A stretch of DNA of 64,000 bases from Cellulosilyticum sp. (GTDB taxonomy: Bacteria; Bacillota; Clostridia; Lachnospirales; Cellulosilyticaceae), in assembly GCA_015058045.1 (NCBI GenBank), contig SVDC01000012.1, forward strand, positions 19,524-83,523, given 5' to 3'. Numbering within the stretch: the first letter of the stretch is position 1; each line of letters starts with the position of its first letter. The notes under the pieces are model-generated. The model saw nothing but the letters and a program-made list of their open reading frames with translations, did not search any database and had not been told where the DNA came from. This document shows, in pieces, positions 28,948 to 39,174 of the stretch. The position numbers were made by a program, and so were the translations under genes.

Positions 28948-29211
28948 ATGGCAAATATTAAATCAGCAAAAAAACGTATCTTAGTTATCGCAACTAAAAC
29001 TGCACGTAATCGTGCAATCAAATCAGCAGTTAAAACTCAAATCAAAAAAGTTAGATTTGCAGTAGAAGCTGGAAACAAAGCAGACGCTCAAAAAGCTTTA
29101 GTAGTAGCTGTTAAAGCTATCGATAAAGCAACAGCAAAAGGAATTTTCCACAAAAATGCTGCTGCTCGTAAAAAATCTACTTTAGCTCGTTTAGTTAACG
29201 CTGTTGCTTAA
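28948..29211 (+). CDS. rpsT: 30S ribosomal protein S20
   Basis: [33 protein letters not shown] 28948 with GGAGGTG. Confidence 0.97.
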   Translation: MANIKSAKKRILVIATKTARNRAIKSAVKTQIKKVRFAVEAGNKADAQKALVVAVKAIDKATAKGIFHKNAAARKKSTLARLVNAVA

Positions 29212-29227
29212 TTAAAACGTTCGTAAC

Positions 29228-29255
29228 AAAAAAGACCTCTTTGGAGGTCTTTTTT
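29228..29255 (+). terminator. rpsT terminator (also symmetric for holA)
   Basis: AAAAAAGACCTCTTTGGAGGTCTTTTTT. Confidence 0.85.
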
Positions 29256-29288
29256 GTATTTCTAACTTTTCTTTTTATATGATTTCTT

Positions 29289-30260
29289 TTATTGTTTCTC
29301 GGTTAACGCACGCATAATGAGTAATTCTACACACTGAGTCGCTTCCATTTTACCCATTTTTAACATACGATCAGTTTCTAATGACGCTTCTATTAAAGCT
29401 TCTAAACTATCAAAGCTATACTGACTCACTTGATCTAATATTTCCTTAACAGCAAAGTATGGCATTTTGGTCTGAGAAGCAATCTGTTTCATATCTTGCC
29501 CCTTAGCTTTTAAATACTTAACTTGATACATAATCCTAAACTGCCTTGCAATTAAAACTAAAATCCCTATAGGGGATTCTTTACTTTGAATCATACGACT
29601 ATAAATTTGAAGCGCTTCATCACTTTTTCCACCTGCAATCTTTTTAACTAATTCAAAGACTCTTGTTTCTAAAGAAAATACACAAACTGCATCTATTGCC
29701 CCTTTTGTAATCTTTTTATCTTCAACATAATGAATAAGCTTTTGCCATTCTCCAAGAATATAGTTGATGTCTTCTGGCATATTACGAACTAAGTAATATA
29801 AGGTTGCTGCATCTACTATAACCCCATCTACTTTACTTTTTTCTTGAAGCATTTTAACAACAGCATCTTCTCCTGGATAGTCAAACTCTATAATTTCATG
29901 ATCTGCTTTAATCATTTTATAAAGTTTACTCCGTTTATCTACTTCTTTTTCATCTATTAAAAGGACAATATAATCTGGTATATTAACTAGTACAGCTTCA
30001 AACTTTTCGCTTTCTTCTTTTCTACCAGGTTTAAAATATCCTGTATCCTTTAAATAAATAAGCTTATATTCTGCAAAAAAGGGGACAGTTTCCATCACAT
30101 CTTTAATCTGACCTGCTAGTACCTCTTTCTCCTTTGCCTCATAATAATTCATAATATCATTAGGTGTTGTTAAAATTTCTCGCTTTTTATTTTGTATATA
30201 TTGATTTTTAGTCCAATCATCTTGTCCTAAAAGTAAAAAACATCCCGATTTCTTAGACAT
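29289..30260 (-). CDS. holA: DNA polymerase III subunit delta
   Basis: HolA-like length and sequence; located by rpsT and comEC. Confidence 0.92.
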   Translation of the reverse strand: MSKKSGCFLLLGQDDWTKNQYIQNKKREILTTPNDIMNYYEAKEKEVLAGQIKDVMETVPFFAEYKLIYLKDTGYFKPGRKEESEKFEAVLVNIPDYIVLLIDEKEVDKRSKLYKMIKADHEIIEFDYPGEDAVVKMLQEKSKVDGVIVDAATLYYLVRNMPEDINYILGEWQKLIHYVEDKKITKGAIDAVCVFSLETRVFELVKKIAGGKSDEALQIYSRMIQSKESPIGILVLIARQFRIMYQVKYLKAKGQDMKQIASQTKMPYFAVKEILDQVSQYSFDSLEALIEASLETDRMLKMGKMEATQCVELLIMRALTEKQ

Positions 30261-30263
30261 ACT

Positions 30264-32606
30264 CTAAGTATCCTTTCTATAACTGGTTTCCACTAACTGG
30301 ATACCATCTGTTTCATAATAAATGGCACCTTCTTGATCCGTACGACTAATCTCTATATCGGCCGTTTCTAAAAGCTCTAGTACCTCCTCATGAGGATGTC
30401 CATAAAGATTATCTCGTCCACAACTAATCATAGCATATCTAGGACGAAGTTTCAAAAGCATGTCCTTGGACGTCCCTGTACGTGAGCCATGATGGCTTAT
30501 TTTAAGAAGGGTAACTGGTAAGAAAGGCTCATAAATCCCCTTATCAGATTCCTTAGATTTATCTCCTGTAAAAAGTGCTGAAAACTGTCCATAGGATACT
30601 TTACACACTAATGATGCATCATTAATATCGGTATAAACTTTTTCTTGAAACGGAGCAATACATTGTATTTTTAAGTCTCCATATTGAATCATTTCACCGC
30701 CTGATAAATAGCAAATAGGAATTTTCCTTACTTTGCACTTATAAATTAAATCTGATAAATGCTCTGATGTATCTTTCTCAGAAACAAAAATTTGCTTAAT
30801 CTCTAATGGTGTTTCTAAGAGTTCTAATACACCTCCTATATGATCAGCATCTGAATGACTTACCATAATTCCCTCTATTTCATCATATCCTAAATATTTT
30901 ATATAATCTTCTACTACTTTTCCTTTACCAAAATTCCCACCATCTATCATTACTAAACCACATCCAGGAATCTCCATTATTGTACAATCTCCCTGTCCTA
31001 CATAAAGTCCTGTAATCTTTAAATTTTCAGGTGGTAGCCAACACGTTCCTAAATAGACTCCCCATATAATACATATCACTTGATATAGCTTTTTCCTTTC
31101 CCAATATCCGAACAAAACTGCTCCCAAAGCCAAAACACTTACAGCATATAAACTATATTCTAAAATACTTGGTTTACCTACACATAAAGTGGCAAGAGGC
31201 CATTTCGTTAAGATTTCTAATCCGCATTCTATAATAGATAAAACACTCTCTATCCCTAAACTACATATATGCGCTAGTCCTGGTATGATAAAAGCTCCCC
31301 CTAAGACCAAATATCCACCTATAATAATTCCTGAAAAAAGAGGTATAATAACTAAATTAAGTGCACTTACTAAAAATGGGACTTCATAAAAGTGATAGGC
31401 TATAATGGGCCAAGTAAAAAGTTGTACACTTCCCCATATCCATAATGTCACTTGCCATTTAGAATATTTCCATTCCATCCCAAGCTGCTTCTTTTCTATT
31501 TCATTATTAGTTAAAATAATACTAATTACAGCCATAAAAGAGAGTTGAAAACCTACCATAAAGAGCTGATATGGATTAACTACTAGTAAAATTAAAGCTG
31601 CTAATGCTAGACTGGTTAAGGAATCATCCTCTTGCCATAAACATTTGCCTATTAAGCCAATGCTTACCATTATAGTTGCTCTTATAATGGAAGTAGTCCC
31701 TCCTATAAGTAGCGCATAAAGCCAAATGATACCTATCATACTTATACTTCTTGTAGTATAACTCATTGAGAGTGTTCTCATTAAAATCATTATAAAACTT
31801 ATCACTACGCCAACATGAAATCCAGATATACAAATAACATGACTAATCCCTGCTGCTTGATACAATCCTTCTGTCCTTTCACTAAGCTTTGTATCATCGC
31901 CCAATAAAAGCGCTTCCATTAGACCAACCTTATCTTCAGAGAAAAGATGCTCCAATTGACTTTTTAGCTTAATCTGGACGCCCTCAATAAGAGGTGTTTG
32001 TTCCCTATACTCATTGACCTTTTTCATTTTAAGGGTAGCTGCTATTTTTTCTCCTCTCAAGTACATACTATAATCAAAATCACTAGGATTCATCTTTGGC
32101 TCTCTCTCTAAACATTCTCCTTCTACTTCTAAAGTATCATAAATTGTAATTGCTTGAGTTAAAGGCAATCTTATTTGAACATAGCTTTCTAGTCCCAGAT
32201 TTAAAGTGTGTACTTCTACATTACTTAAAGTTATCCATTTATAATAAGATGTTTCTCTTACCTTTTTAACTTGGCCTACAAGGACATAACTTTCTCCACT
32301 TTTAAAAAGTTTTTCTTCCAAATGTAAAGGAAATGATAAAAATAACAAGAAACTTATTCCAAAACAAATTAGCCCTCTAGCTAGACACTTTAGTCCAAAA
32401 TAATAGCTGTAAAATAGTCCCAAAAGACCTAAACTAATTAAATATAAAAAAAGGGAAACATATTCCCGATTTAGAAATATATTTCCCCCTATAATACCCA
32501 TGATATAAAATAATACACAGTGTAAAAGTACTCTACCTACATTATGAGGTACTTTCTTTTTGATTAATATATGCCTCACTTCTTTCAAAAGTATTCGGTA
32601 AATCAA
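30264..32606 (-). CDS. comEC: DNA internalization-related competence protein ComEC/Rec2
   Basis: Multi-TM competence domain (HVICISGFHVGVV) plus metallo-beta-lactamase domain (SHSDADHIGG); start codon uncertain. Confidence 0.94.
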   Translation of the reverse strand: MIYRILLKEVRHILIKKKVPHNVGRVLLHCVLFYIMGIIGGNIFLNREYVSLFLYLISLGLLGLFYSYYFGLKCLARGLICFGISFLLFLSFPLHLEEKLFKSGESYVLVGQVKKVRETSYYKWITLSNVEVHTLNLGLESYVQIRLPLTQAITIYDTLEVEGECLEREPKMNPSDFDYSMYLRGEKIAATLKMKKVNEYREQTPLIEGVQIKLKSQLEHLFSEDKVGLMEALLLGDDTKLSERTEGLYQAAGISHVICISGFHVGVVISFIMILMRTLSMSYTTRSISMIGIIWLYALLIGGTTSIIRATIMVSIGLIGKCLWQEDDSLTSLALAALILLVVNPYQLFMVGFQLSFMAVISIILTNNEIEKKQLGMEWKYSKWQVTLWIWGSVQLFTWPIIAYHFYEVPFLVSALNLVIIPLFSGIIIGGYLVLGGAFIIPGLAHICSLGIESVLSIIECGLEILTKWPLATLCVGKPSILEYSLYAVSVLALGAVLFGYWERKKLYQVICIIWGVYLGTCWLPPENLKITGLYVGQGDCTIMEIPGCGLVMIDGGNFGKGKVVEDYIKYLGYDEIEGIMVSHSDADHIGGVLELLETPLEIKQIFVSEKDTSEHLSDLIYKCKVRKIPICYLSGGEMIQYGDLKIQCIAPFQEKVYTDINDASLVCKVSYGQFSALFTGDKSKESDKGIYEPFLPVTLLKISHHGSRTGTSKDMLLKLRPRYAMISCGRDNLYGHPHEEVLELLETADIEISRTDQEGAIYYETDGIQLVETSYRKDT

Positions 32607-33501
32607 TCTCTGGTGTCAACGCAACTTCTTCTTGTCCATCAATTGAAATAATTACTTTTTTAACTTGTGGTAGTTCAGTTAATGAATTGACAATAGAATA
32701 AATCATAAGCGTTTTAGCTTCATCGTCTTTAAAGAATTTAGATTTTGGATCAAAGGATAAGTCTACTTGACAAACCCCATTCAAGGTATCTATTGTGTTA
32801 ACCTTCATATCACTTGGTACTGTAGCTAGTAATTCATCTGTCTTTGGTCCTTGAATCAATTCTTCAACGACAAACTTTTCTTCCTTAGTGGAATCACTAC
32901 CTATAATACGATGAACTTCTTTTACAAGTTTACCCTCTTGATCTGCAAAGTAAACATTTAATACATAAGACTTTGTGGCTGGATTTGGTGCTAGTGCATC
33001 TTTATTAATATCACTTCTATACACAATTCCTACGAGCTTTCCTATTGCTGTTGAAAGAGGTGTTTGCTCCACATAAAAATCCACACCATCAATAAACTCA
33101 AGTTCTGTCAATGAGTACACAATAGCTGCACGCATCCCAATCTTTTGCTGTGGTGTAAGTGCATCATACTCATTAGTAAAATCGACTTTTACAACTCTAT
33201 CCTTTGTGTTAATACTGGTTGTATTACTTTCAATGGGCATGGTTGGCCCCATTTGAAGAGATGTAAGTAACGTACTTTTATTTTCCTTTAACCTCGATAT
33301 AATATACTCTACCTTTTCTTGTTCAGAAGCAATCCTAAAAAAATCATCTGACAAAGGTTCTCCAACTAATTCATTCTTTGTACTATCAAAGAAATAAATT
33401 TGCATTTCATTACTATAAGTTACTGTATCTTGTTTGCATCCAACACATCCAATTATCAGGAGCACACACATTAAAAAGTATCTAATCTTTATCTTTTTCA
33501 T
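32542..33501 (-). CDS. GerMN domain lipoprotein
   Basis: Lipobox-like LLIIGCVGC; two GerMN-type repeats. Confidence 0.88.
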   Translation of the reverse strand: MKKIKIRYFLMCVLLIIGCVGCKQDTVTYSNEMQIYFFDSTKNELVGEPLSDDFFRIASEQEKVEYIISRLKENKSTLLTSLQMGPTMPIESNTTSINTKDRVVKVDFTNEYDALTPQQKIGMRAAIVYSLTELEFIDGVDFYVEQTPLSTAIGKLVGIVYRSDINKDALAPNPATKSYVLNVYFADQEGKLVKEVHRIIGSDSTKEEKFVVEELIQGPKTDELLATVPSDMKVNTIDTLNGVCQVDLSFDPKSKFFKDDEAKTLMIYSIVNSLTELPQVKKVIISIDGQEEVALTPEIDLPNTFERSEAYINQKESTS

Positions 33502-34928
33502 AGTTTAGTCCCCCCTTCCCACACATGCCTTAAAGGAATTTGGACACTAAATGTCGAACCTTTGCCCTCTTCACTTTCTACTACAATAGATCCATTGTGC
33601 ATCACAACGGTTTTGTAAGTAATCGCTAATCCTAATCCTGTACCGCCTGTTGCTCTATTTCGTGTTTTATCCGTACGGTAAAAACGTTCAAAGATCTTGG
33701 ACTGCTCCTCTTTCGCTATTCCTATTCCTGAATCTTCTACTATAATAAGCGCATCCTGTAAATCACCTTGTAACATCACATTGACATTCCCACCTTCTGG
33801 AGTATACTTAATAGCATTTTCTACAAGGTTAGTGAGTGCCAAACTAAATTTTACAGTATCAATTTCTGCAATAATTTCTCTTTGTCCCTCATAAACTAAA
33901 TTAATGCTCTTCTTTTTAGCCAATGGTGCTAAACGTTTTAAAATACCTTGAATAAGATCTCCTAAATTAATTTGTGTAATATTCAGTGGAATTTCCCTTT
34001 GATCTAATCTTACCAAAGTCAGTAAGTCTGAAATAATACTATTTAGTCTATCCACCTCTGAATTAATATCTTCAAAAAATTCTTTATATAGTTCAACTGG
34101 TACATCCTCTTGGAACATTAAAGATTCTGTTAAAACTTTAATCGATGATAGAGGTGTTTTAAGTTCATGAGAAACATTAGATACAAACTCTTCTCTAGAT
34201 TGCTCAACGCGTTGAAGTTGCTGGGTCATATGGTTAAAGGCATTACCTAACTCAGCAATTTCACCATTACCTACTACATCTACCTTTTGATCTAATTGTC
34301 CATTTGTAATTTTTTGGACAAAACGCATGAGCGTCTTAAGTGGTTTTGTAATAAAAGAAGATGTAATAAAACTTAATAATCCAGAAATAAGTGCTATAAG
34401 TAGTGTTAATATATTAACCTGATCTTGTAAATCTTCAATTGGTGTAAACGCCCCCTCTAAAGAAGGTACCATCACCACTGCGCCCACAACCGCTTTCTTC
34501 TCCTTATCCATAACAGGTACTGCTACTGTTAAGGCTGTATATTCATCTGATTTCTCTGTTGTTGATGAATTATTTAACGCCCCTAAAACTGCATGATTCA
34601 TTAATGTCTTTCCCATATCTGCATTACTAGAATCTACTACTACAAATCCTGAAGCATCTACAACCATAATACGACAGCTGGTATCTGTACTTTTTGTGTT
34701 AATTAATGATTTAAATAGGCTGGCATTACTACTATCTACCAAATAATTTTCTTCTCTAATTTGCATAGCAATCATATTTGCCTGTGTCACCCACGTACGT
34801 TCTGTTTGACTTAAATACTCTGCCTCCATTCTCTCTAGTAAGACAGAAGAATAAAACATCAGAGGAATATAGCTAATCAGGAAGATTAAAATAAATAACT
34901 GCCATCTTAAACTATGAAACCATTTCAT
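33498..34928 (-). CDS. Sensor histidine kinase with HAMP domain
   Basis: Two TM segments, HAMP, FVSNVSHELKTPLSSIK, NAIKYTPEGG, GTGLGLAI. Confidence 0.93.
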   Translation of the reverse strand: MKWFHSLRWQLFILIFLISYIPLMFYSSVLLERMEAEYLSQTERTWVTQANMIAMQIREENYLVDSSNASLFKSLINTKSTDTSCRIMVVDASGFVVVDSSNADMGKTLMNHAVLGALNNSSTTEKSDEYTALTVAVPVMDKEKKAVVGAVVMVPSLEGAFTPIEDLQDQVNILTLLIALISGLLSFITSSFITKPLKTLMRFVQKITNGQLDQKVDVVGNGEIAELGNAFNHMTQQLQRVEQSREEFVSNVSHELKTPLSSIKVLTESLMFQEDVPVELYKEFFEDINSEVDRLNSIISDLLTLVRLDQREIPLNITQINLGDLIQGILKRLAPLAKKKSINLVYEGQREIIAEIDTVKFSLALTNLVENAIKYTPEGGNVNVMLQGDLQDALIIVEDSGIGIAKEEQSKIFERFYRTDKTRNRATGGTGLGLAITYKTVVMHNGSIVVESEEGKGSTFSVQIPLRHVWEGGTKL

Positions 34929-34929
34929 T

Positions 34930-35616
34930 TTAATCTTTAAAATAATAACCTACCCCCCATTTTGTATAAATATATTCTGGTTGGCCTGGATTAGGTTCGA
35001 TTTTCTCTCTTAACCTTCTAACATGGACATCAACTGTACGTACATCTCCTGGATATTCTTTTCCCCAAATTGTATTTAAAAGTTGATCTCTACTATATAC
35101 TTTTCCAGGATGAGTTGCAAAAAGTTCAAGCATATCAAATTCTTTAGCTGTTAAATTCATTTCCTGATTCTTAATGAATACACGTCGACTATTCATTTCC
35201 AATCTTAAATCTCCTACCTCAATTGTTTTCTTTTGAGGTGTTTTTTCAACATGCTGTGAACGTCTTAGGATTGCTTTAATTCTAGCTTTAAGCTCTAAAA
35301 TATTAAATGGTTTAGTCACATAGTCATCCGCGCCATATTCTAGTCCCATAATTTTGTCCATATCTTCACCCTTAGCCGTAAGCATAATAATCGGTAAATT
35401 AGAAAACTCCCTTACCAATTGACATACTTCAAGTCCATTATATTTAGGTAACATAACATCTAAAATCATAGCATCATACTTATTATTTTTAACAGCATTT
35501 AATGCTTCCTCTCCATCATAAGCTGTATCTACCATCCAGCCTTCTTGCTCTAGACTAAACTTAATTCCCTTAACAATAAGTTTTTCATCATCTACCACCA
35601 GTATTCTACTGTTCAT
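34930..35616 (-). CDS. OmpR-family response regulator
   Basis: ILVVDDEKLIV, DVMLP, winged-helix C-terminus. Confidence 0.94.
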   Translation of the reverse strand: MNSRILVVDDEKLIVKGIKFSLEQEGWMVDTAYDGEEALNAVKNNKYDAMILDVMLPKYNGLEVCQLVREFSNLPIIMLTAKGEDMDKIMGLEYGADDYVTKPFNILELKARIKAILRRSQHVEKTPQKKTIEVGDLRLEMNSRRVFIKNQEMNLTAKEFDMLELFATHPGKVYSRDQLLNTIWGKEYPGDVRTVDVHVRRLREKIEPNPGQPEYIYTKWGVGYYFKD

Positions 35617-35637
35617 ATATTCTCCTCCTCTTTATCT

Positions 35638-36408
35638 TTACTCTGTTGTAATGAATTGTTTAATTTTGTCATATATTTTCTCCCCAACACCTGAAATCTG
35701 CATGATTTCCTCTACAGATTTAAAGCCTCCATTTTCTTGTCTATAAACAATAATTGCCTCAGCTTTTACTTCACCTATACCATTTAAGGTCATGAGTTCT
35801 TCTTTAGTTGCTGTGTTTAAATTGACAAGTGCATTATGACTTACGGAAGACTCCTCATTGGAAGATAGAGAGGTTATTTGAGAACTGGGAAGCCCTTCTA
35901 TCCTTTCTCTATTTTCATACGAATCATCAAATTTGTCAATTTTTTCACCCTGTTTAGGAATAATAATTTTTTCATTGGCAACAATGCGACCTGCCAAATT
36001 AATGGCTGTCTGATCCGCCTCCTTGGTAAACCCACCACATTTTAATAAAATATCATTTATAATTGCATCTTGTGGCACATAATATACACCTGGCATTTGT
36101 ACTGCTCCGCATATATAAATAGGTACTTCTAGTAGGTTCTCTCCTAACTTACTTTCTTCACTTACCACATCATATAGATTAAGTTGTTCTATATCCTTTA
36201 GTGTCTCCTCTACATTCTCTTCTTCTATCCCTTCTACCATTACTTCCTCTTGAGCTCTATGCTCCTCTATTAGGATACCTTGCTTTAACTTGGCATTATA
36301 TTGTCTCCAAGTTACACAAACTATAATTATACCAATCAGAGCTATAAACCCCTTATACTTCATGACTTTTTCCTTCATTTCATCACCTTCCATTAAAAGT
36401 CTTAACAT
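35638..36408 (-). CDS. comEA: ComEA-like helix-hairpin-helix DNA-binding protein (SLBB + HhH)
   Basis: VPIYICGAVQMPGVYYV (SLBB), LVNLNTATKEELMTLNGIGEVKAEAII (HhH). Confidence 0.93.
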   Translation of the reverse strand: MLRLLMEGDEMKEKVMKYKGFIALIGIIIVCVTWRQYNAKLKQGILIEEHRAQEEVMVEGIEEENVEETLKDIEQLNLYDVVSEESKLGENLLEVPIYICGAVQMPGVYYVPQDAIINDILLKCGGFTKEADQTAINLAGRIVANEKIIIPKQGEKIDKFDDSYENRERIEGLPSSQITSLSSNEESSVSHNALVNLNTATKEELMTLNGIGEVKAEAIIVYRQENGGFKSVEEIMQISGVGEKIYDKIKQFITTE

Positions 36409-36485
36409 TTTTTTCTTAAATTAGACTAACACCTTACTAATTCTTATAAAATCTGTTATACTAATAAATTGAAAGGAGTTTACGT

Positions 36486-37790
36486 ATGAAGAAGAAACAA
36501 TGGTTTACGCTATTTTTAAGTCTATTATGTATTTTTTCTTTTTTACCTAGTGATTTACAAGCAGAAATTACTAAGCCAACAATCGTGGCACCTGCTGCGA
36601 TATTAATAGATGCTAAGACCAAGACAATTTTATATGAAAAAAATGCTCATGAGATCCATTATCCTGCAAGTATTACTAAACTTATGACTGCTCTACTTGC
36701 TATTGAAAATTTAGAACCTGATCAGAAAATCACTTTTTCTAGAGATGCTGTATATAGCATCGAACCTGGTAGTAGTCATATTGGTATCCAAGAAGATGAA
36801 GTATTAACCGTTAATCAAGCACTTCATGGCCTATTATTAATGTCTGCCAATGAAGTAGCTAATGGACTTGCTGAAGCTGTTAGTGGCTCATTAGATGCTT
36901 TTGCTAATCGTATGACAGAGCGTGCAAAAGAATTAGGTGCCTTAAATACACATTTTACTAATGCACACGGCTTGCATGATGAAAATCATTATACAACAGC
37001 CTATGATATGGCCCTTATTGCGAGCTATTTATGTGAAAACAAGTATTTTCTAGATATTATGCAGGATTTCCATTATGAGATTCCTCCTACTAATATTACA
37101 AATGAAATACGCTACCTTTATCAACAACATCCTATGCTTAATCCAAATAGAGACTGCTCTATTCATCGTAAAGATGTCATCGGCGGAAAAACAGGTTATA
37201 CAGATCAAGCCAAACATACACTTGTGACTATGGCCCAGCAAGGTGATACGACTTTAGTTGCTGTTGTTCTACAATCTGATAAATCTACTTTATATTCGGA
37301 TACATCGGCACTTTTTGATTATGGTTTTGCTTCATATCAAACGATTGACCTACATACATCTGATGATATTTTGAAGACTTTACCAGCTTACTTAGTTAAA
37401 AGTGGCCATTCTTACCACAGTTCCAATTATGGATTAGGGATTGCAGAAGATGTCTCTATTATTGCACTTAATACGGTGACTGCTGATGATGTTATACCTG
37501 TTTTTGATTTACCTGACTACCTACCCGATAGCTATCAAGTAGGTGATATTGTAGGTACGGTCTCTTTTACTTTAAATGGCCAAACTTTAAGGCAATCTGA
37601 TTTGGTTATCAAACAAATTGATTCTGTTCCTACACAGACTTTACCTTTTACATCTTCACAAAATTTGAAATGGATTAAGTTGGGTTTAATCATTCTCGTA
37701 AGCATAATCATTATTTTTTCACTAACTTTCTTTATAAGAAAAAGACACTCACGAAAAAAGTACATTAAGATTAATAAATACTTTAAATAA
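36486..37790 (+). CDS. D-alanyl-D-alanine carboxypeptidase (DacF-like)
   Basis: SITKLMTAL, SANEVANGLAE, KTGYTDQAKHTLV. Confidence 0.92.
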   Translation: MKKKQWFTLFLSLLCIFSFLPSDLQAEITKPTIVAPAAILIDAKTKTILYEKNAHEIHYPASITKLMTALLAIENLEPDQKITFSRDAVYSIEPGSSHIGIQEDEVLTVNQALHGLLLMSANEVANGLAEAVSGSLDAFANRMTERAKELGALNTHFTNAHGLHDENHYTTAYDMALIASYLCENKYFLDIMQDFHYEIPPTNITNEIRYLYQQHPMLNPNRDCSIHRKDVIGGKTGYTDQAKHTLVTMAQQGDTTLVAVVLQSDKSTLYSDTSALFDYGFASYQTIDLHTSDDILKTLPAYLVKSGHSYHSSNYGLGIAEDVSIIALNTVTADDVIPVFDLPDYLPDSYQVGDIVGTVSFTLNGQTLRQSDLVIKQIDSVPTQTLPFTSSQNLKWIKLGLIILVSIIIIFSLTFFIRKRHSRKKYIKINKYFK

Positions 37791-37831
37791 TAAAGAGGTT
37801 AAGTTCTTTCATGAGCTTAACCTCTTTATTA
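37789..37831. terminator. Bidirectional terminator
   Basis: AATAAAGAGGTTAAG...CTTAACCTCTTTATT. Confidence 0.75.
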
Positions 37832-37832
37832 T

Positions 37833-38177
37833 TTAAAGCTCAATAGACTTTGCATCTTTCCAAAGACGACTTAATCCATAAAATTGAGCATTTTCTTCTT
37901 CTAATATATGAACAATAACCTGTCCATAATCTAACAAAATCCAAGTTGCTGTTTGATAACCTTCTTTATGAATAGGATATTGCCCAGACTCTGCTAGTAG
38001 TTCTTCTACTTCATCTGCCATTGCCTGTGTTTGTCTTACATTAGATGCCACAGCAATAATAAATAAATCTGTAAGTGAAGTTAATTCATGTACATCTAAC
38101 ACTTCAACATGAACTGCTTTCTTTTTTTGTAAAGCTTCTATGATCTGTTTCCCAAGTGTATAAGCTGTCGTGTTCAA
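37833..38177 (-). CDS. rsfS: Ribosomal silencing factor RsfS
   Basis: LTDLFIIAVASNVRQTQAMADEVEE, WILLDYGQVIVHI. Confidence 0.95.
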   Translation of the reverse strand: MNTTAYTLGKQIIEALQKKKAVHVEVLDVHELTSLTDLFIIAVASNVRQTQAMADEVEELLAESGQYPIHKEGYQTATWILLDYGQVIVHILEEENAQFYGLSRLWKDAKSIEL

Positions 38178-38209
38178 TTCTAAAATTTCCCCCTTCTATC
38201 TCAACCACT

Positions 38210-39163
38210 CTAAAGTTGTGCAATAATTAAATAAGCATAGTAAATAATAAAACAAATAAGAAAAACAATTCCTTCCACTTTAGAAAGACATTTCTTAGTA
38301 AAACAAAATATATATAACAAAATTGTTACAACAATCATTACTATCAAATCCAGTGCTATTGAAGTATTTGGAATAATATTACCCAAAAAGGTAGCTGGAA
38401 ACCCTGCTACAAAACAAATATTAAAAATATTACTTCCTACAATATTGCCCATTGCTAAATCTTGCTTTCCTTTTCTAGCAGATATAATAGATGTAACCAG
38501 TTCAGGTAATGATGTTCCTAAAGCAACGATGGTCAATGAAATAAAAGTTTGACTCACGCCTAAATAAGTTGCTATATTTGTAGCAGAATCGACTACAAAA
38601 TTTCCACCTAAAATAATGGCTACAAGCCCTAAAACTGTATAACATAGACAACGCCCTAGACTATATTTAACTTCGATTTCCTCTGCTTCTCCACTACTAG
38701 CAAGACTAAATAAATAATAAATAAAAATCGAAAAGAATAATAAAATGATGATACCATCTGATCTAGAGATCATATCTCTAGTTGCTCCACCTAATGAAAC
38801 ATCTAACATTAAGACCCCTAGTAAAATAGAAACTAGAATCAAGAATGGAATCTCCTTCTTTATAGTATTATCCTTTACTTCAATAGGTGCTATTACTGAA
38901 CATATTCCAAGTATTAATACAATATTTAAGATATTACTCCCTATTATATTTCCTAAAACCATATCACTATTATTGGCAAGTACTGCCTTAATACTTACCG
39001 CTGCTTCTGGTGCACTTGTCCCGAAAGCTACAATAGTTAGTCCAATTAAAATATCTGGAACCTTTAAATGCTTTGCCGTACCTGAAGCACCTTCTACAAA
39101 AACATCTGCTCCTTTAATTAGTACAACAAAACTCACAAGCATAATAATGATTTGTAATAACAT
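38210..39163 (-). CDS. Calcium/sodium antiporter (CaCA family)
   Basis: Two alpha repeats: TIVAFGTSAPEAAVS...GNIIGSNILN and TIVALGTSLPELVTS...GNIVGSNIFN. Confidence 0.93.
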   Translation of the reverse strand: MLLQIIIMLVSFVVLIKGADVFVEGASGTAKHLKVPDILIGLTIVAFGTSAPEAAVSIKAVLANNSDMVLGNIIGSNILNIVLILGICSVIAPIEVKDNTIKKEIPFLILVSILLGVLMLDVSLGGATRDMISRSDGIIILLFFSIFIYYLFSLASSGEAEEIEVKYSLGRCLCYTVLGLVAIILGGNFVVDSATNIATYLGVSQTFISLTIVALGTSLPELVTSIISARKGKQDLAMGNIVGSNIFNICFVAGFPATFLGNIIPNTSIALDLIVMIVVTILLYIFCFTKKCLSKVEGIVFLICFIIYYAYLIIAQL

Positions 39164-39174
39164 AAAGCACTCCT

